From contig NZ_NSGG01000016.1 of NCBI RefSeq assembly GCF_002295065.1, forward strand, positions 1 through 64,000: a stretch of DNA of 64,000 nucleotides, in the 5' to 3' direction. The stretch is from Mesorhizobium sp. WSM3859 (GTDB lineage Bacteria > Pseudomonadota > Alphaproteobacteria > Rhizobiales > Rhizobiaceae). The first letter of the stretch is position 1. Every line of letters starts with the position of its first letter. Of this stretch, positions 27,117-35,743 are shown in pieces. The translations under genes and the position numbers were made by a program. The notes beneath the pieces are model-generated. The model was not told where the DNA came from, ran no database searches, and saw only the letters and a list, made by a program, of their open reading frames with translations.

Positions 27117-27326
27117 ATGGACCTCAAGGAGGTCATGGCGATCAACATGCGTCGTTTGCGCCATGATCAGGACCTGACGCAGGAAGAATTGGCTGCCCGC
27201 GCAGAGCTGAGCATGCGCTATGTGGGCTCGATCGAGCGTGCTCGGGTTTCCGCAAGCGTCAGTGTGCTTGGCCAGCTCGCAAAAGCGCTTGACGTTGATC
27301 CTTGTGAGTTGATTAGGCCGCAGTAA
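27117..27326 (+). CDS. qseC: QseC-like XRE-family repressor
   Basis: A 69-residue helix-turn-helix protein: NMRRLRHDQDLTQEELAARA then ELSMRYVGSIERARVSASVS and LGQLAKALDVDPCEL. Its size and divergent position from qseM match QseC, which controls whether cells can make the antiactivator QseM. It probably binds the palindromes at 27068-27096. CTTCTTCCC before the ATG is not a ribosome-binding site, so it may be leaderless or poorly translated. Confidence 0.8.
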   Translation: MDLKEVMAINMRRLRHDQDLTQEELAARAELSMRYVGSIERARVSASVSVLGQLAKALDVDPCELIRPQ

Positions 27327-27469
27327 CAAACGCGATCCGGCCCATCCCGGATTTCCAAAATCAAGCTTGATGGCGCGCAGCCGGCCGCCAGTGAACTGAG
27401 CCCGCTTTCTTCGAGCCGCCATCCGCGTGCTCCCATGGCGCAACTTGCGTCACCAACAGCGCTGCTGTT

Positions 27470-27650
27470 TGGACGAAATGCGCGAGGACAAGGGAGAAGA
27501 CCGGCTTGAGGCAGGAGCAGCTTGCCGAGATTCCGGCTTCAGCCTGCAGTAAAATCAACGGTCGGAGAAGGGCAAAAGGAACCCAACCATCGTCACGCAT
27601 TATGAACTGGCACAAGCCCTCCGTGTCCGCCACATCGATCCGGACTGAAG
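27470..27650 (+). pseudogene. Second XRE helix-turn-helix gene, decayed
   Basis: Pieces GLRQEQLAEI, then GFSLQ, then RSEKGKRNPTIVTHYELAQA with LRVRHIDPD can be read in different frames. They form a QseC-like or general XRE domain broken by frameshifts and a stop. It follows qseC in the same direction. Confidence 0.5.
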
Positions 27651-27689
27651 ACGATTAAGCGCTATTTGGAATGACGCCGACGCGCCGCG

Positions 27690-27970
27690 GCACATTTCAA
27701 CCGCATCCGTCGTGTAAATGATGCTGCGCGCACTTGGATAGGCGAAGAGGCACGACGTGCTGCCAGTCGCGCCGCCAGCTCTGAGTGATCGCCGGATATG
27801 CCGGCCGAGTCGCCTGCTTCGAATCCTCTAGAGCCTTCATGCCGGGTTTGGCGTCCGCGCCTCGCCAAATGGCGCTGGGAGTCGGCACGACGGTTTTGCG
27901 ATCCTTCCGTGACACGAAATCTTAAATGGCGGATGAGGTGCACCATGCAGTGTAGCTCTGCCGCCTGGGA
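27690..27970 (-). pseudogene. IS256-family transposase fragment
   Basis: Minus-strand frames give CMVHLIRH near 27950, then SRKDRKTVVPTPSAIWRGAD, GMKALEDSKQATRPAYPAIT and QSWRRDW, which match the middle of IS256 (mutator) transposases. Frameshifts separate the pieces and both ends are missing. Confidence 0.65.
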
Positions 27971-28245
27971 AAAGGTAATTCGCCAGCCTTGCCGTCTTAC
28001 CAGTACCTCCCAAGTTCGTTGCGTTCTTGTGTAGGCATTGCAACAGATACTGCGAGGAAATTCATGGAATCTTTGCAAATGCAATTCGCTGTCAATGGTA
28101 GTCTCACCACAAATTTCGACTTCAGTGGCGGCAGAAATCTGGTGTCGTTTTATGTTCCACCACCGAACAGCATTTGCGAAGTGTGCGAAATGACAAAGCC
28201 AGCAGGACAAGGGTTTGGTTCTTCTATTTGGCGTCGTGCTGACCA

Positions 28246-28632
28246 ATGTTGATGCTTGTCGATCGCCTAATGACAGCAGCACATCTTGATCGCCTTCGGA
28301 TCCTGGGCCTTTGCGCGCATGCCGACCTGACTGTCTGCGAGCTAGCGGAAATTCTCGATCTTCGTCGCGAGCGCGTTGCACGACACGTCCGGCTGCTAGC
28401 CAGAGCCGACTTTCTTTGCGGCAACGGACAACGTCCTTGGTCCTCATATCATCTCAATGCAGGGGGCAAGGACGGAGGGTTGGTCCAATTCTTGGTCGAT
28501 CTACTCCCCCACGACGATGGGTATCACAAGCGGGACCTGGAGCGGCTCGAGGCGGTACAAGACGGGCGGTCCAAGGGGACCGCCTGTTTGATGGGGAATA
28601 GATCCATCCAACTGGAGCGCGAATTACCATGA
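28246..28632 (+). CDS. ArsR-type regulator, truncated form of an ArsR-methyltransferase regulator
   Basis: The frame gives a winged helix (LDRLRILGLCAHADLTVCEL then AEILDLRRERVARHVRLLAR) followed by VQFLVDLLPHDDGYHKRDLE and RLEAVQDGRSKG. This matches the first part of ArsR regulators that normally continue into a SAM-dependent methyltransferase domain and control methionine/SAM genes. Here the protein ends after 128 residues, with the stop overlapping glyA by ATGA. The last 25 codons look unlike the family. It may be a live short repressor of glyA-metK or a truncated remnant. The start at 28246 lacks a good ribosome-binding site; ATG 28252 is also possible. Confidence 0.6.
   Translation: MLMLVDRLMTAAHLDRLRILGLCAHADLTVCELAEILDLRRERVARHVRLLARADFLCGNGQRPWSSYHLNAGGKDGGLVQFLVDLLPHDDGYHKRDLERLEAVQDGRSKGTACLMGNRSIQLERELP
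28565..28584 (+). terminator. Strong hairpin before glyA
   Basis: GGCGGTCC-AAGG-GGACCGCC forms an 8-bp GC-rich stem with a four-base loop, followed by TGTTTG. It lies 45 bases before the glyA start, inside the 3' end of the arsR-like frame. It could be an attenuator or terminator limiting read-through into glyA; the T-run is short. Confidence 0.45.
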
Positions 28633-29966
28633 GCAACTGCGCCCAGGGTGCCATCGCGCAGCCCGACACTTTCGGACGGTCTTCCTTGGTCCACGTCGAT
28701 TACCGCGTTCATGAACTGCTTCTAAGACAGGAGCGCCAGGAGCGGACAACCCTCAAACTTATCGCCTCCGAGAACTTTGCCTCCTCGGCAGTGTTGGAAG
28801 CGACCGGGTCGATTTTCACTAACAAGTATGCCGAGGGATACCCCGGTGCGCGCTACTACGCCGGAAACGAGATCGTCGATGAGCTTGAAAACGTCGCTAT
28901 CGAGCGTTTAAAGGCGCTATTCGGCTGTGAACACGCTAACGTGCAGCCATATTCCGGCTCTCCGGCCAATCAGGCAGTCTATCGCGCGCTTTTGATTCCC
29001 GGAGACAAAGTCATGGGCTTGCCTTTACCCGAAGGCGGCCATCTGACGCACGGTTGGGCAGTCAACTTCTCCGGCACCGATTATCAGCGAGTTCCATACA
29101 GGCTGCACGAAAAGACGCAGCAAATTGACTATGACCAATTGCGCGAGACAGCCAGGCGGGAACGCCCGAAGCTAATTTGGGTCGGCGGAACTGCTTATCC
29201 GCGTATTTTTGACTACGCGGCAATGGCCGAAATTGCTTCGGAGGCGAACGCCTATCTCGTGGCCGACGTCGCCCATATCAGCGGCCTGGTTGTCGCAGGA
29301 GTGCATCCGAACCCCGTGCCCCATTGCGATGTGGTCACCAGCACGTCTCACAAGTCGATCCGCGGCCCCCGCGGTGGGTTTATTTTGTCAAGGAATGAAG
29401 ACCGTTATCAGCCACTCTATCATCCGAAGAGCAAACACAATCTGGCCAAACGCATTGACCGCGCCGTGTTCCCTCTCCTGCAAGGCGGACCGCATATGAA
29501 TACTATCGCCGCGCTTGCCGTCGCTTTGCAGGAGGCAGCGAACCCGTCCTTTCGTATCTACGGTCAGCAGATCGTCAACAACGCCAAGGCTCTGGCCCAG
29601 GCGCTTCTGGAGCGAGGTTATGAACTCGTCACCGGGGGCACTGACAATCACATGCTGATCCTTGATCTTAGGAACCGGCCGCTGTCAGGCAAAGCCTATG
29701 CCGAGCGCCTGGCAAGGGCAGGCATCATTACGAACTTTAATATGGTGCCGGGTGACCGGCGGCATCCGGCGCTCACAAGCGGCATCCGCTTAGGGACGCC
29801 AGCGGTGACGTCCATGGGCATGCGCGAGGGGGAAATGGTGCAGATCGCCGCTTTCATCGACTCCGTCTGCCGCGAGCCCGATGACCAGGATGTTCATGCG
29901 AGCGTACGAAGGGACGTTGCCGACTTCTGCGCTGCGTTCGACGTCCCGGGCATCAGCGACCGGTAA
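28629..29966 (+). CDS. glyA: Serine hydroxymethyltransferase
   Basis: This 445-residue PLP enzyme converts serine and tetrahydrofolate to glycine and methylene-THF. Landmarks are LKLIASENFASSAVLEATGS, NKYAEGYPGARYYAG, NVQPYSGSPANQAVY and the PLP-lysine motif TSTSHKSIRGPRGG (usually TTTHK). It is probably an island paralogue of the chromosomal enzyme. It is followed after 53 bases by metK and then an adenosine kinase, so the set supplies one-carbon units and recycles SAM. No enzyme for SAH hydrolysis is visible here. Confidence 0.93.
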   Translation: MSNCAQGAIAQPDTFGRSSLVHVDYRVHELLLRQERQERTTLKLIASENFASSAVLEATGSIFTNKYAEGYPGARYYAGNEIVDELENVAIERLKALFGCEHANVQPYSGSPANQAVYRALLIPGDKVMGLPLPEGGHLTHGWAVNFSGTDYQRVPYRLHEKTQQIDYDQLRETARRERPKLIWVGGTAYPRIFDYAAMAEIASEANAYLVADVAHISGLVVAGVHPNPVPHCDVVTSTSHKSIRGPRGGFILSRNEDRYQPLYHPKSKHNLAKRIDRAVFPLLQGGPHMNTIAALAVALQEAANPSFRIYGQQIVNNAKALAQALLERGYELVTGGTDNHMLILDLRNRPLSGKAYAERLARAGIITNFNMVPGDRRHPALTSGIRLGTPAVTSMGMREGEMVQIAAFIDSVCREPDDQDVHASVRRDVADFCAAFDVPGISDR

Positions 29967-30019
29967 GCCACCCAGTTCGGAAACTCCCCACCTAACTCCA
30001 ACACCTGAAGCGAGGGCAT

Positions 30020-31195
30020 ATGACCAGGCAGTTCGTGTTCTCTTCCGAATCCGTCGGCGCGGGACACCCCGACAAGATGGCAGATAACATCTCCGATGCC
30101 ATCCTCGATGCGGTCCTCCGCACCGATCCGAAGGCGCGCGTCGCCTGTGAAGCGTTGGTGAAGACAGGGATGGTCGTTCTGGCTGGCGAGATCACCAGCC
30201 ATGCCCAGATCGATTACACTCAAGTTGCTCGCGATACGATCCTCGACATTGGCTATGACGACGATGCCATTGGCTTTGATGGTCGACGTTGCGCCGTCGT
30301 TCTGGCTCTCACCGAGCAGTCGCCCGACATAAGCCAGGGTGTTGACGAAGGACGAGGGCAGGATCTCGAGCAGGGCGCGGGGGATCAGGGCCTCATGTTT
30401 GGATTCGCATGCAATGAGACGGATACATTGATGCCCTTGCCGATCCAACTCGCTCACCATTTGACGAAAAGACAGGCAGAGGTCCGAAAAACGGGACAGC
30501 TTGGCTGGCTGCGTCCGGATGTGAAATCTCAAGTCTCCGTACGCTACGAGGGTCTTCGCCCGGTGGCGCTGGACACCATAGTCCTGTCAACGCAGCATGA
30601 CGAGGCGGTCTCCCAAGATACAGTCCGCGATGGCGTCATTGAGGAGATCATAAAACCGGTCCTGCCGACCCACCTTGATACTTCTGGGATCAGATTTCTG
30701 GTCAACCCAACAGGGCGGTTCGTGATCGGCGGGCCCGCCGGCGACTGCGGCCTCACTGGGCGCAAGATCATCGTCGATTCCTACGGTGGAACGGGGCGTC
30801 ACGGCGGCGGCGCCTTTTCGGGCAAGGACCCATCCAAGGTTGACCGCTCGGCCGCCTATGCGGCGCGGTACGTCGCAAAGAACATCGTTGCCAGCGGCCT
30901 TGCAGAGGTCTGCGAGGTTCAGCTTGCTTACGCGATCGGCGTGGCCAGTCCGGTTTCTGTCATGGTCAACACATTCGGAACCGCAAGGATTGAGGAAAAA
31001 AAGATAGAGCGCCTTGTTCTTGAGCTTTTCGATCTCCGACCGAAAGGCATCATCAAGATGCTTGATCTCTTACGCCCGATATACCGCAAGACCGCGACAT
31101 ACGGGCACTTCGGCCGTGAAGAGCCTGAGTTCACCTGGGAAAAGACGGACAGAGCCGACGACTTGCTGCGTGAAGCAGGACCGGCAGCTGCGTGA
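30020..31195 (+). CDS. metK: S-adenosylmethionine synthase
   Basis: The 391-residue product begins FVFSSESVGAGHPDKMADNI with the ATP-binding histidine in GHPDK, contains the loop near GQGDQGLMFG-like residues (here GAGDQGLMFGFACNETD), and GGTGRHGGGAFSGKDPSKVD, all diagnostic. It forms SAM from methionine and ATP. GAAGCGAGGG precedes the ATG. Position after glyA suggests one operon. Demand for methyl donors during Nod-factor or other secondary metabolism is a possible reason for an extra copy. Confidence 0.95.
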   Translation: MTRQFVFSSESVGAGHPDKMADNISDAILDAVLRTDPKARVACEALVKTGMVVLAGEITSHAQIDYTQVARDTILDIGYDDDAIGFDGRRCAVVLALTEQSPDISQGVDEGRGQDLEQGAGDQGLMFGFACNETDTLMPLPIQLAHHLTKRQAEVRKTGQLGWLRPDVKSQVSVRYEGLRPVALDTIVLSTQHDEAVSQDTVRDGVIEEIIKPVLPTHLDTSGIRFLVNPTGRFVIGGPAGDCGLTGRKIIVDSYGGTGRHGGGAFSGKDPSKVDRSAAYAARYVAKNIVASGLAEVCEVQLAYAIGVASPVSVMVNTFGTARIEEKKIERLVLELFDLRPKGIIKMLDLLRPIYRKTATYGHFGREEPEFTWEKTDRADDLLREAGPAAA

Positions 31196-31297
31196 GGGCC
31201 GTTGGATCAAGCGAATGCTGCAATCCATTTCAACTCGTTAGACCCGCGCGCGCCCGGCATGCCAGATAGCCAGGTGGTTCCGTTGGCGGAGATTTTG

Positions 31298-32290
31298 ATG
31301 CCGGAATATGACGTGCTTTGCATCGGCAATGCCATTGTCGACATCATCGCGCAGTGCGACGAGGCTTTTCTCGAGACCAACGGCATCATCAAGGGCGCGA
31401 TGAACCTCATCGACGCCAAGCGCGCCGAACTGCTTTACAGCCGCATGGGACCGGCGATCGAGGCTTCCGGCGGCAGCGCCGGCAACACGGCGGCGGGCGT
31501 GGCGAGCTTCGGCGGACGGGCCGCCTTCTTCGGCAAGGTGTCCAACGACGCGTTGGGCGACATCTACAGCCATGATATCCGCGCCCAGGGCGTGGCCTTC
31601 GACACCAAGCCACTGCAAGGCGAGCCGCCGACGGCTCGCTCGATGATCTTCGTCACGCCGGACGGCGAGCGCTCGATGAACACCTATCTCGGCGCCTGCG
31701 TCGAGCTCGGACCGGAGGATGTCGAGCCAGACAAGGCGGCCGGGGCCAAGGTAACCTATTTCGAGGGTTATCTGTGGGATCCGCCGCGCGCCAAGGAAGC
31801 CATCCGCCAGACGGCCAAGCTGGCTCATGCGGCGGGCCGCGAAGTGTCGATGACGTTGTCGGATTCCTTTTGCGTCGACCGATATCGCGACGAGTTCCTC
31901 GAGCTGATGCGTTCGGGCACCGTCGACATCGTCTTTGCCAACAGCCACGAGATCAAGTCGCTCTACCAGACCGCTTCCTTCGAGGAGGCGCTCGCCGCCA
32001 TCCGCAAGGATTGCAGAATAGCCGCCGTCACCCGTTCCGAGAAAGGTTCGGTCATCGTGCGCGGCGATGAGACCGTCACCATCGAGGCGACGAAGATCAA
32101 GGAACTGCTCGATACGACTGGAGCCGGCGATCTCTATGCCGCCGGCTTCCTTTTCGGCTACACGAGCGGACGCAGCCTCAAGGATTGCGGCGACCTCGGC
32201 TCGCTGGCCGCGGGGCTGGTGATCCAGCAGATCGGCCCACGCCCGCGCCAGAATCTGCGCCGTGAGGCCGAGCAGGCGGGGTCGATCTAG
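31298..32290 (+). CDS. Adenosine kinase (PfkB family)
   Basis: The 330-residue product has the PfkB-family N-terminus YDVLCIGNAIVDIIAQCDEA, SGGSAGNTAAGVASFGGRAA, and the C-terminal anion-hole signature DTTGAGDLYAAGFLFG with the catalytic aspartate. Rhizobial adenosine kinases of this type salvage the adenosine released from SAH. GGAG lies six bases before ATG 31298; the frame upstream to 31202 is probably not translated. The gene is richer in GC and more typically chromosomal in codon use than glyA-metK, which hints at a separate origin. Confidence 0.88.
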   Translation: MPEYDVLCIGNAIVDIIAQCDEAFLETNGIIKGAMNLIDAKRAELLYSRMGPAIEASGGSAGNTAAGVASFGGRAAFFGKVSNDALGDIYSHDIRAQGVAFDTKPLQGEPPTARSMIFVTPDGERSMNTYLGACVELGPEDVEPDKAAGAKVTYFEGYLWDPPRAKEAIRQTAKLAHAAGREVSMTLSDSFCVDRYRDEFLELMRSGTVDIVFANSHEIKSLYQTASFEEALAAIRKDCRIAAVTRSEKGSVIVRGDETVTIEATKIKELLDTTGAGDLYAAGFLFGYTSGRSLKDCGDLGSLAAGLVIQQIGPRPRQNLRREAEQAGSI

Positions 32291-32764
32291 CCGGGCTATT
32301 CAACGACGGGCGGCCCCGTCTCCCCTCCTGCGGACCGTGCGGGGCGATGCGCGTAAATCGAGATGTCGGATGCGCATCCGCGTGAGAAGCAGCTCCGGCA
32401 TGCCACGATCGGAAAGGGTGATGGTGTCGCCCTCCAGTGCGAACCTTCTGCCATGCGATATGGGGAAGCGTTCCGATCAGCAGCTCGACCTATCGCATAT
32501 CTTGCTCACCCGCCGTGGTCGACCTCGTGAGCCAACAGGTCGGCCGTGCGATACAGCGGGGAAGAGGCCGACTCCTGAATTGACATGAACGCATCGCCCG
32601 CCCGATTGAGATCATCCTGCCGGGAGCGCAGTGCGCTGTTTAAGACAGTTGGACGATGATGGGCAATCATAGGACCATCGTGAGCCACGCCAGCATCGCC
32701 ATGACGATGACACGGTTTCTTTTGCGGAACGGTCTTCCGAGCCAAGCTACTTTCTGCGTTCGTC
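32291..32764. other. No gene seen between the adenosine kinase and the cold-shock relic
   Basis: The GC-rich stretch CGGGCGGCCCCGTCTCCC just after the kinase may form a weak terminator. Frames beyond are short and unrecognised. Confidence 0.35.
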
Positions 32765-33248
32765 GACCGTAACCGCACCCGCTGTCGACGCCGACGTGAT
32801 CTTGTTCAAGACCAGCAAGGGTTTTGGCTTTGTCAAATTGCCGGAGGGCATCGAGGCACATCCGGGTGCTGCGGGCGGCCGGGAGCCGCGGTGTTTCCGA
32901 GGGAAGGCGTCTCAAGTTCACGGCGGAAGAAAGTCCAAGAGGTCACCAGGTCTCTCAGGTGCTGGAGGTCTGTAATCAGACCGCGAAACTCAGCTACATA
33001 CGCGTAGCGCTAGAGAGCCCGCCGCCGGACGAGTGCCCAATTGGAGAGCGAGGGCACGGTCAAGTGGTACAATCCGCAAAAAGGGCTTCGGCTTCCTTGC
33101 TCCTGAAACGGTGAGAAGGACATCTTCGTTCCTGCCACGTGCCAACCCGATCAGGACTAAGCATGCTGATGAAGGGCAGAAGCTGTTTGTCCAATGCGGG
33201 CAGGGCAAGAAAGGCGGCCCGGAGGTTCGGAGCATCCGCCTCGCTTAG
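32765..33248 (+). pseudogene. Double cold-shock-domain protein, frameshifted
   Basis: Two cold-shock domains can be pieced together. The first reads DVILFKTSKGFGFVKLPEG, then in another frame HIRVLRAAGSRGVSEGRRLK and GHQVSQVLEV. The second reads GTVKWYNPQKG, shifts to KGFGFLAPE, shifts to EKDIFVPA, and ends EGQKLFVQCGQGKKGGPEVR. Rhizobia carry two-domain cold-shock proteins of this layout. At least four frameshifts and a stop make this copy dead. Confidence 0.65.
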
Positions 33249-33507
33249 CGCCAATGCGTTGGTCCAAGACCGAAATCGCGGCTCAGACAAAGAAAAAGCC
33301 CGCTGCCGGGAGGAGGTGGCAGCGGGCTCGATTTCGAATGAGACACGGGAGGAGGTGCGCCCCATTCAGCGTCGGCACCACATCTGGGAGGAGTAGATGG
33401 CCGACAACATGATCATATCGATAGCCGCGGATATTGCAATGCACAAATTGTATCTCGCAAGTGCGAAATCATGCCGCATCCGCTTAGTCGATCCTTGAAA
33501 AGTGCGG

Positions 33508-33972
33508 TCAGGCTGCGGCTTTCTTACGGGCGCGCTTGGCAGGGGCCGGCGCACCTGGTTCCTTCGGTTTGCGGCCCAGGCCCATGGTCTTGGCCAATGC
33601 CGAGCGCGCGGCAGCGTAGTTCGGTGCCACCATGGGATAGTCCGCCGGCAGCCCCCATTTGGCGCGATATTCGGCGGGGGTAAGGCCATAGTGTGTAGCC
33701 AGGTGACGTTTGAGCGACTTGAACTTCTTACCGTCCTCAAGGCTGACAATGTAGTCGGGTGTAACCGATTTTCTGATCGGTACGGCAGGGTTGAGAGGTT
33801 CCGACTTTTCTGGTGCGGCACCACCGGCACTGCCTTTCAATGCGATGTGGATCTGGCCGATAAGCCCAGGCAGTTCACCGACGGGAACCGGATTGTTCGA
33901 AACATAGGCTGAGACGACATGGGCGGTGAGTTCGATGAGGTTGTCAGCTTTCGTCTCAGTTTCTTCGGTCAT
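33508..33972 (-). CDS. MucR/Ros-family transcriptional regulator
   Basis: The 154-residue protein has the MucR core VTPDYIVSLEDGKKFKSLKR then HLATHYGLTPAEYRAKWGLP and YPMVAPNYAAARSALAKTMG. The family binds AT-rich DNA and controls exopolysaccharide and symbiosis genes. The first zinc-ligand cysteine of Ros (YIVCLED) is serine here, as in some M. loti homologues reported to fold without zinc. AGGAG precedes ATG 33972. It stands alone, and the C-terminus is rich in Lys, Ala and Pro. Confidence 0.92.
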   Translation of the reverse strand: MTEETETKADNLIELTAHVVSAYVSNNPVPVGELPGLIGQIHIALKGSAGGAAPEKSEPLNPAVPIRKSVTPDYIVSLEDGKKFKSLKRHLATHYGLTPAEYRAKWGLPADYPMVAPNYAAARSALAKTMGLGRKPKEPGAPAPAKRARKKAAA

Positions 33973-34218
33973 GAAAAGCTCCTGCGGGCTTAGACTAGGC
34001 GGTGGAGAATCAATTCATAGCTTAATAGTGACGATGGCGTTTGATGGCAACCAAGCCATTGCACGATCTGTTGGCGGATCGCTACAGACCCGGCCGCAGT
34101 CGCAGGACATTCCTCTTCAACCGTCATCGTCCTGACAACACCGCTGTGCCATGGTTGGGCCGCGTCGATGCGGCGCCTCTTCACGCAAATTGGTTATTCG
34201 GATAGTTGGGAGAAACGA

Positions 34219-34521
34219 ATGCACGCTAAGGCTTTCAGCAACCCCCTTTTCGTGAAGCGCGCAACGCACATCGTCCAAGAGATTGCCGGCCTTGCGGATG
34301 CGATCGATTTTCTCAATGAATGGCCGGAAGAACGCAGAGACGTGATCCACGAAGCCGCCCTGAGGGCATGCTACGATGCATACGATGGGCGCAAGCCGGT
34401 AAGCACGGCGCGCAATGCCTTTTTCGGCTTTGCGAAGCGGGTCGCCATATTGGAAGATCCAACCTCGGCGATGCAGTGGATTGCCGCCTGCAGATCGGGC
34501 AGTGGAAAAGTGCAGGTGTAG
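34219..34521 (+). CDS. DUF982-family protein
   Basis: The 100-residue frame reads NPLFVKRATHIVQEIAGLAD then AIDFLNEWPEERRDVIHEAA and GRKPVSTARNAFFGFAKRVA, a full DUF982 domain. These small proteins of unknown function are abundant in Mesorhizobium, Sinorhizobium and Bradyrhizobium symbiotic regions. GGGAG precedes ATG 34219. A second member lies 270 bases downstream in the same direction. Confidence 0.75.
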   Translation: MHAKAFSNPLFVKRATHIVQEIAGLADAIDFLNEWPEERRDVIHEAALRACYDAYDGRKPVSTARNAFFGFAKRVAILEDPTSAMQWIAACRSGSGKVQV

Positions 34522-34793
34522 ACTTCGACGATATGTTTGGGACTGGCAAGGCGCGTCAAACAGTGCACTATTGTCCAGGTTTCATGGCTAGACCACGCGA
34601 ATGAGAAGCAGCTCCTCACCACCGACTGCAAAACCGCAGATCGCACGCAAGCTGACCATGGCCAGACGCGCCCCATGGCGATCGCTTGCCCGCCGATGGC
34701 CAGGTTCGGCGGCGCAGGTGCAGCGGTCGCGTTCGACCGAGTAAACAAATACGACCCGGGCAGTTTGCCGCAAGTGGCTGTGGAGGAGGGGGG
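34522..34793. other. Spacer between two DUF982 genes
   Basis: No gene is recognised. The last bases form the purine-rich GGAGGAGGGGGG ribosome-binding site of the next gene. Confidence 0.4.
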
Positions 34794-35042
34794 ATGACCG
34801 GGTTGATCAGATTTGAGAGGCCAGTCGTTGTTCAGGTCAGCCGCCGCAGCTCAGAGCGTATCGTGTTCGACGTCAACGACGCGGCCGCTATCTTGCTGCG
34901 GGATCTGCATCATGAGACCGATAAACGCAGAATAGCGATGGACATCTGTCTGCAGGTGTTACGCGGTAAGACCCATGCGCCAGCCGCTCGACGAGCTTTC
35001 GTCGCAGCCGCGCTCGAAGCACGCATTCTACGCAACGATTGA
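34794..35042 (+). CDS. DUF982-family protein
   Basis: The 82-residue product starts IRFERPVVVQVSRRSSERIV and ends KTHAPAARRAFVAAALEARI, another DUF982 domain, diverged from its neighbour. The ribosome-binding site GGAGGAGG sits immediately before ATG 34794 with short spacing. Function is unknown. Confidence 0.75.
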   Translation: MTGLIRFERPVVVQVSRRSSERIVFDVNDAAAILLRDLHHETDKRRIAMDICLQVLRGKTHAPAARRAFVAAALEARILRND

Positions 35043-35743
35043 GATTTATGACCCCGCTCATGAATTTCGCCCATTTGCGCATCGCTGCTTGGCACGGTTC
35101 GAACACCGCTGCCGGCATCGCCAGGAGCAAGCCAACCCGGCGCTTTCCGCGATGGCTTTCCTGGTCCGGCGCCGGACCTTCACCATCAAAACACAGGGGG
35201 TCCGCCAGCCAGCACCGGCCGCTCGGCTCGGCTGCGGCGGTCGTGGTTGGAGACAGAGGCAGACGGGCCATTGCGCGGGAGTTGGCCCGCTGCAGATGGC
35301 AGAGCGCGATGCCGCCTCAATAGTCTCCAGAAGTGCTGTTTGAACGTTCCCCAGCTTAGCGCTGCATCCGGTTTCCCGGAACACGCTCCGCGACGCCTCT
35401 CCCGATGGTCGCCGATGATCGGGAGTGGAGGTTTCGGCGATCAACATCGGAAAGATGATAGTGATACTGGATGATCCCAATCCGGAATAATCCGAAACTG
35501 GCTTGCGGTCAGCCGTCTCGTTTCTGGCCGGCTCATTTGAGGGCCCGCCTCCTTCGATCGCCACCAACGCCGACCTTTGGAACAGCTGACTTCGACGCTC
35601 CATAACAAAGGCCTCGGCCAGGCCAAGGTTGCCGAGGCGCTTCGTCACCGGCAGCTCGATTTCTTTGGGTGAGCCGGATAGACTCAACCTACTTCGCACG
35701 GGGTGCAGCGTCGCCGCTCATCCCCGGCGAGTGTCACCGAGCC
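35043..35743. other. No gene recognised
   Basis: Seven hundred bases with frames on both strands (for example minus 35058-35699) whose translations look like shadow sequence, rich in Arg, Ser and Pro, with no family resemblance. This is the downstream flank of metE. Confidence 0.4.

Noticed and set aside
27662..28447. 261-codon minus-strand open frame
   Set aside because: It overlaps the arsR-like gene and IS256 relic; the recognisable IS256 residues lie in other frames, so the long frame is a chance one in GC-rich DNA.
35058..35699. 213-codon minus-strand frame downstream of metE
   Set aside because: Composition is shadow-like, with no motif, no ribosome-binding site and no recognisable domain.
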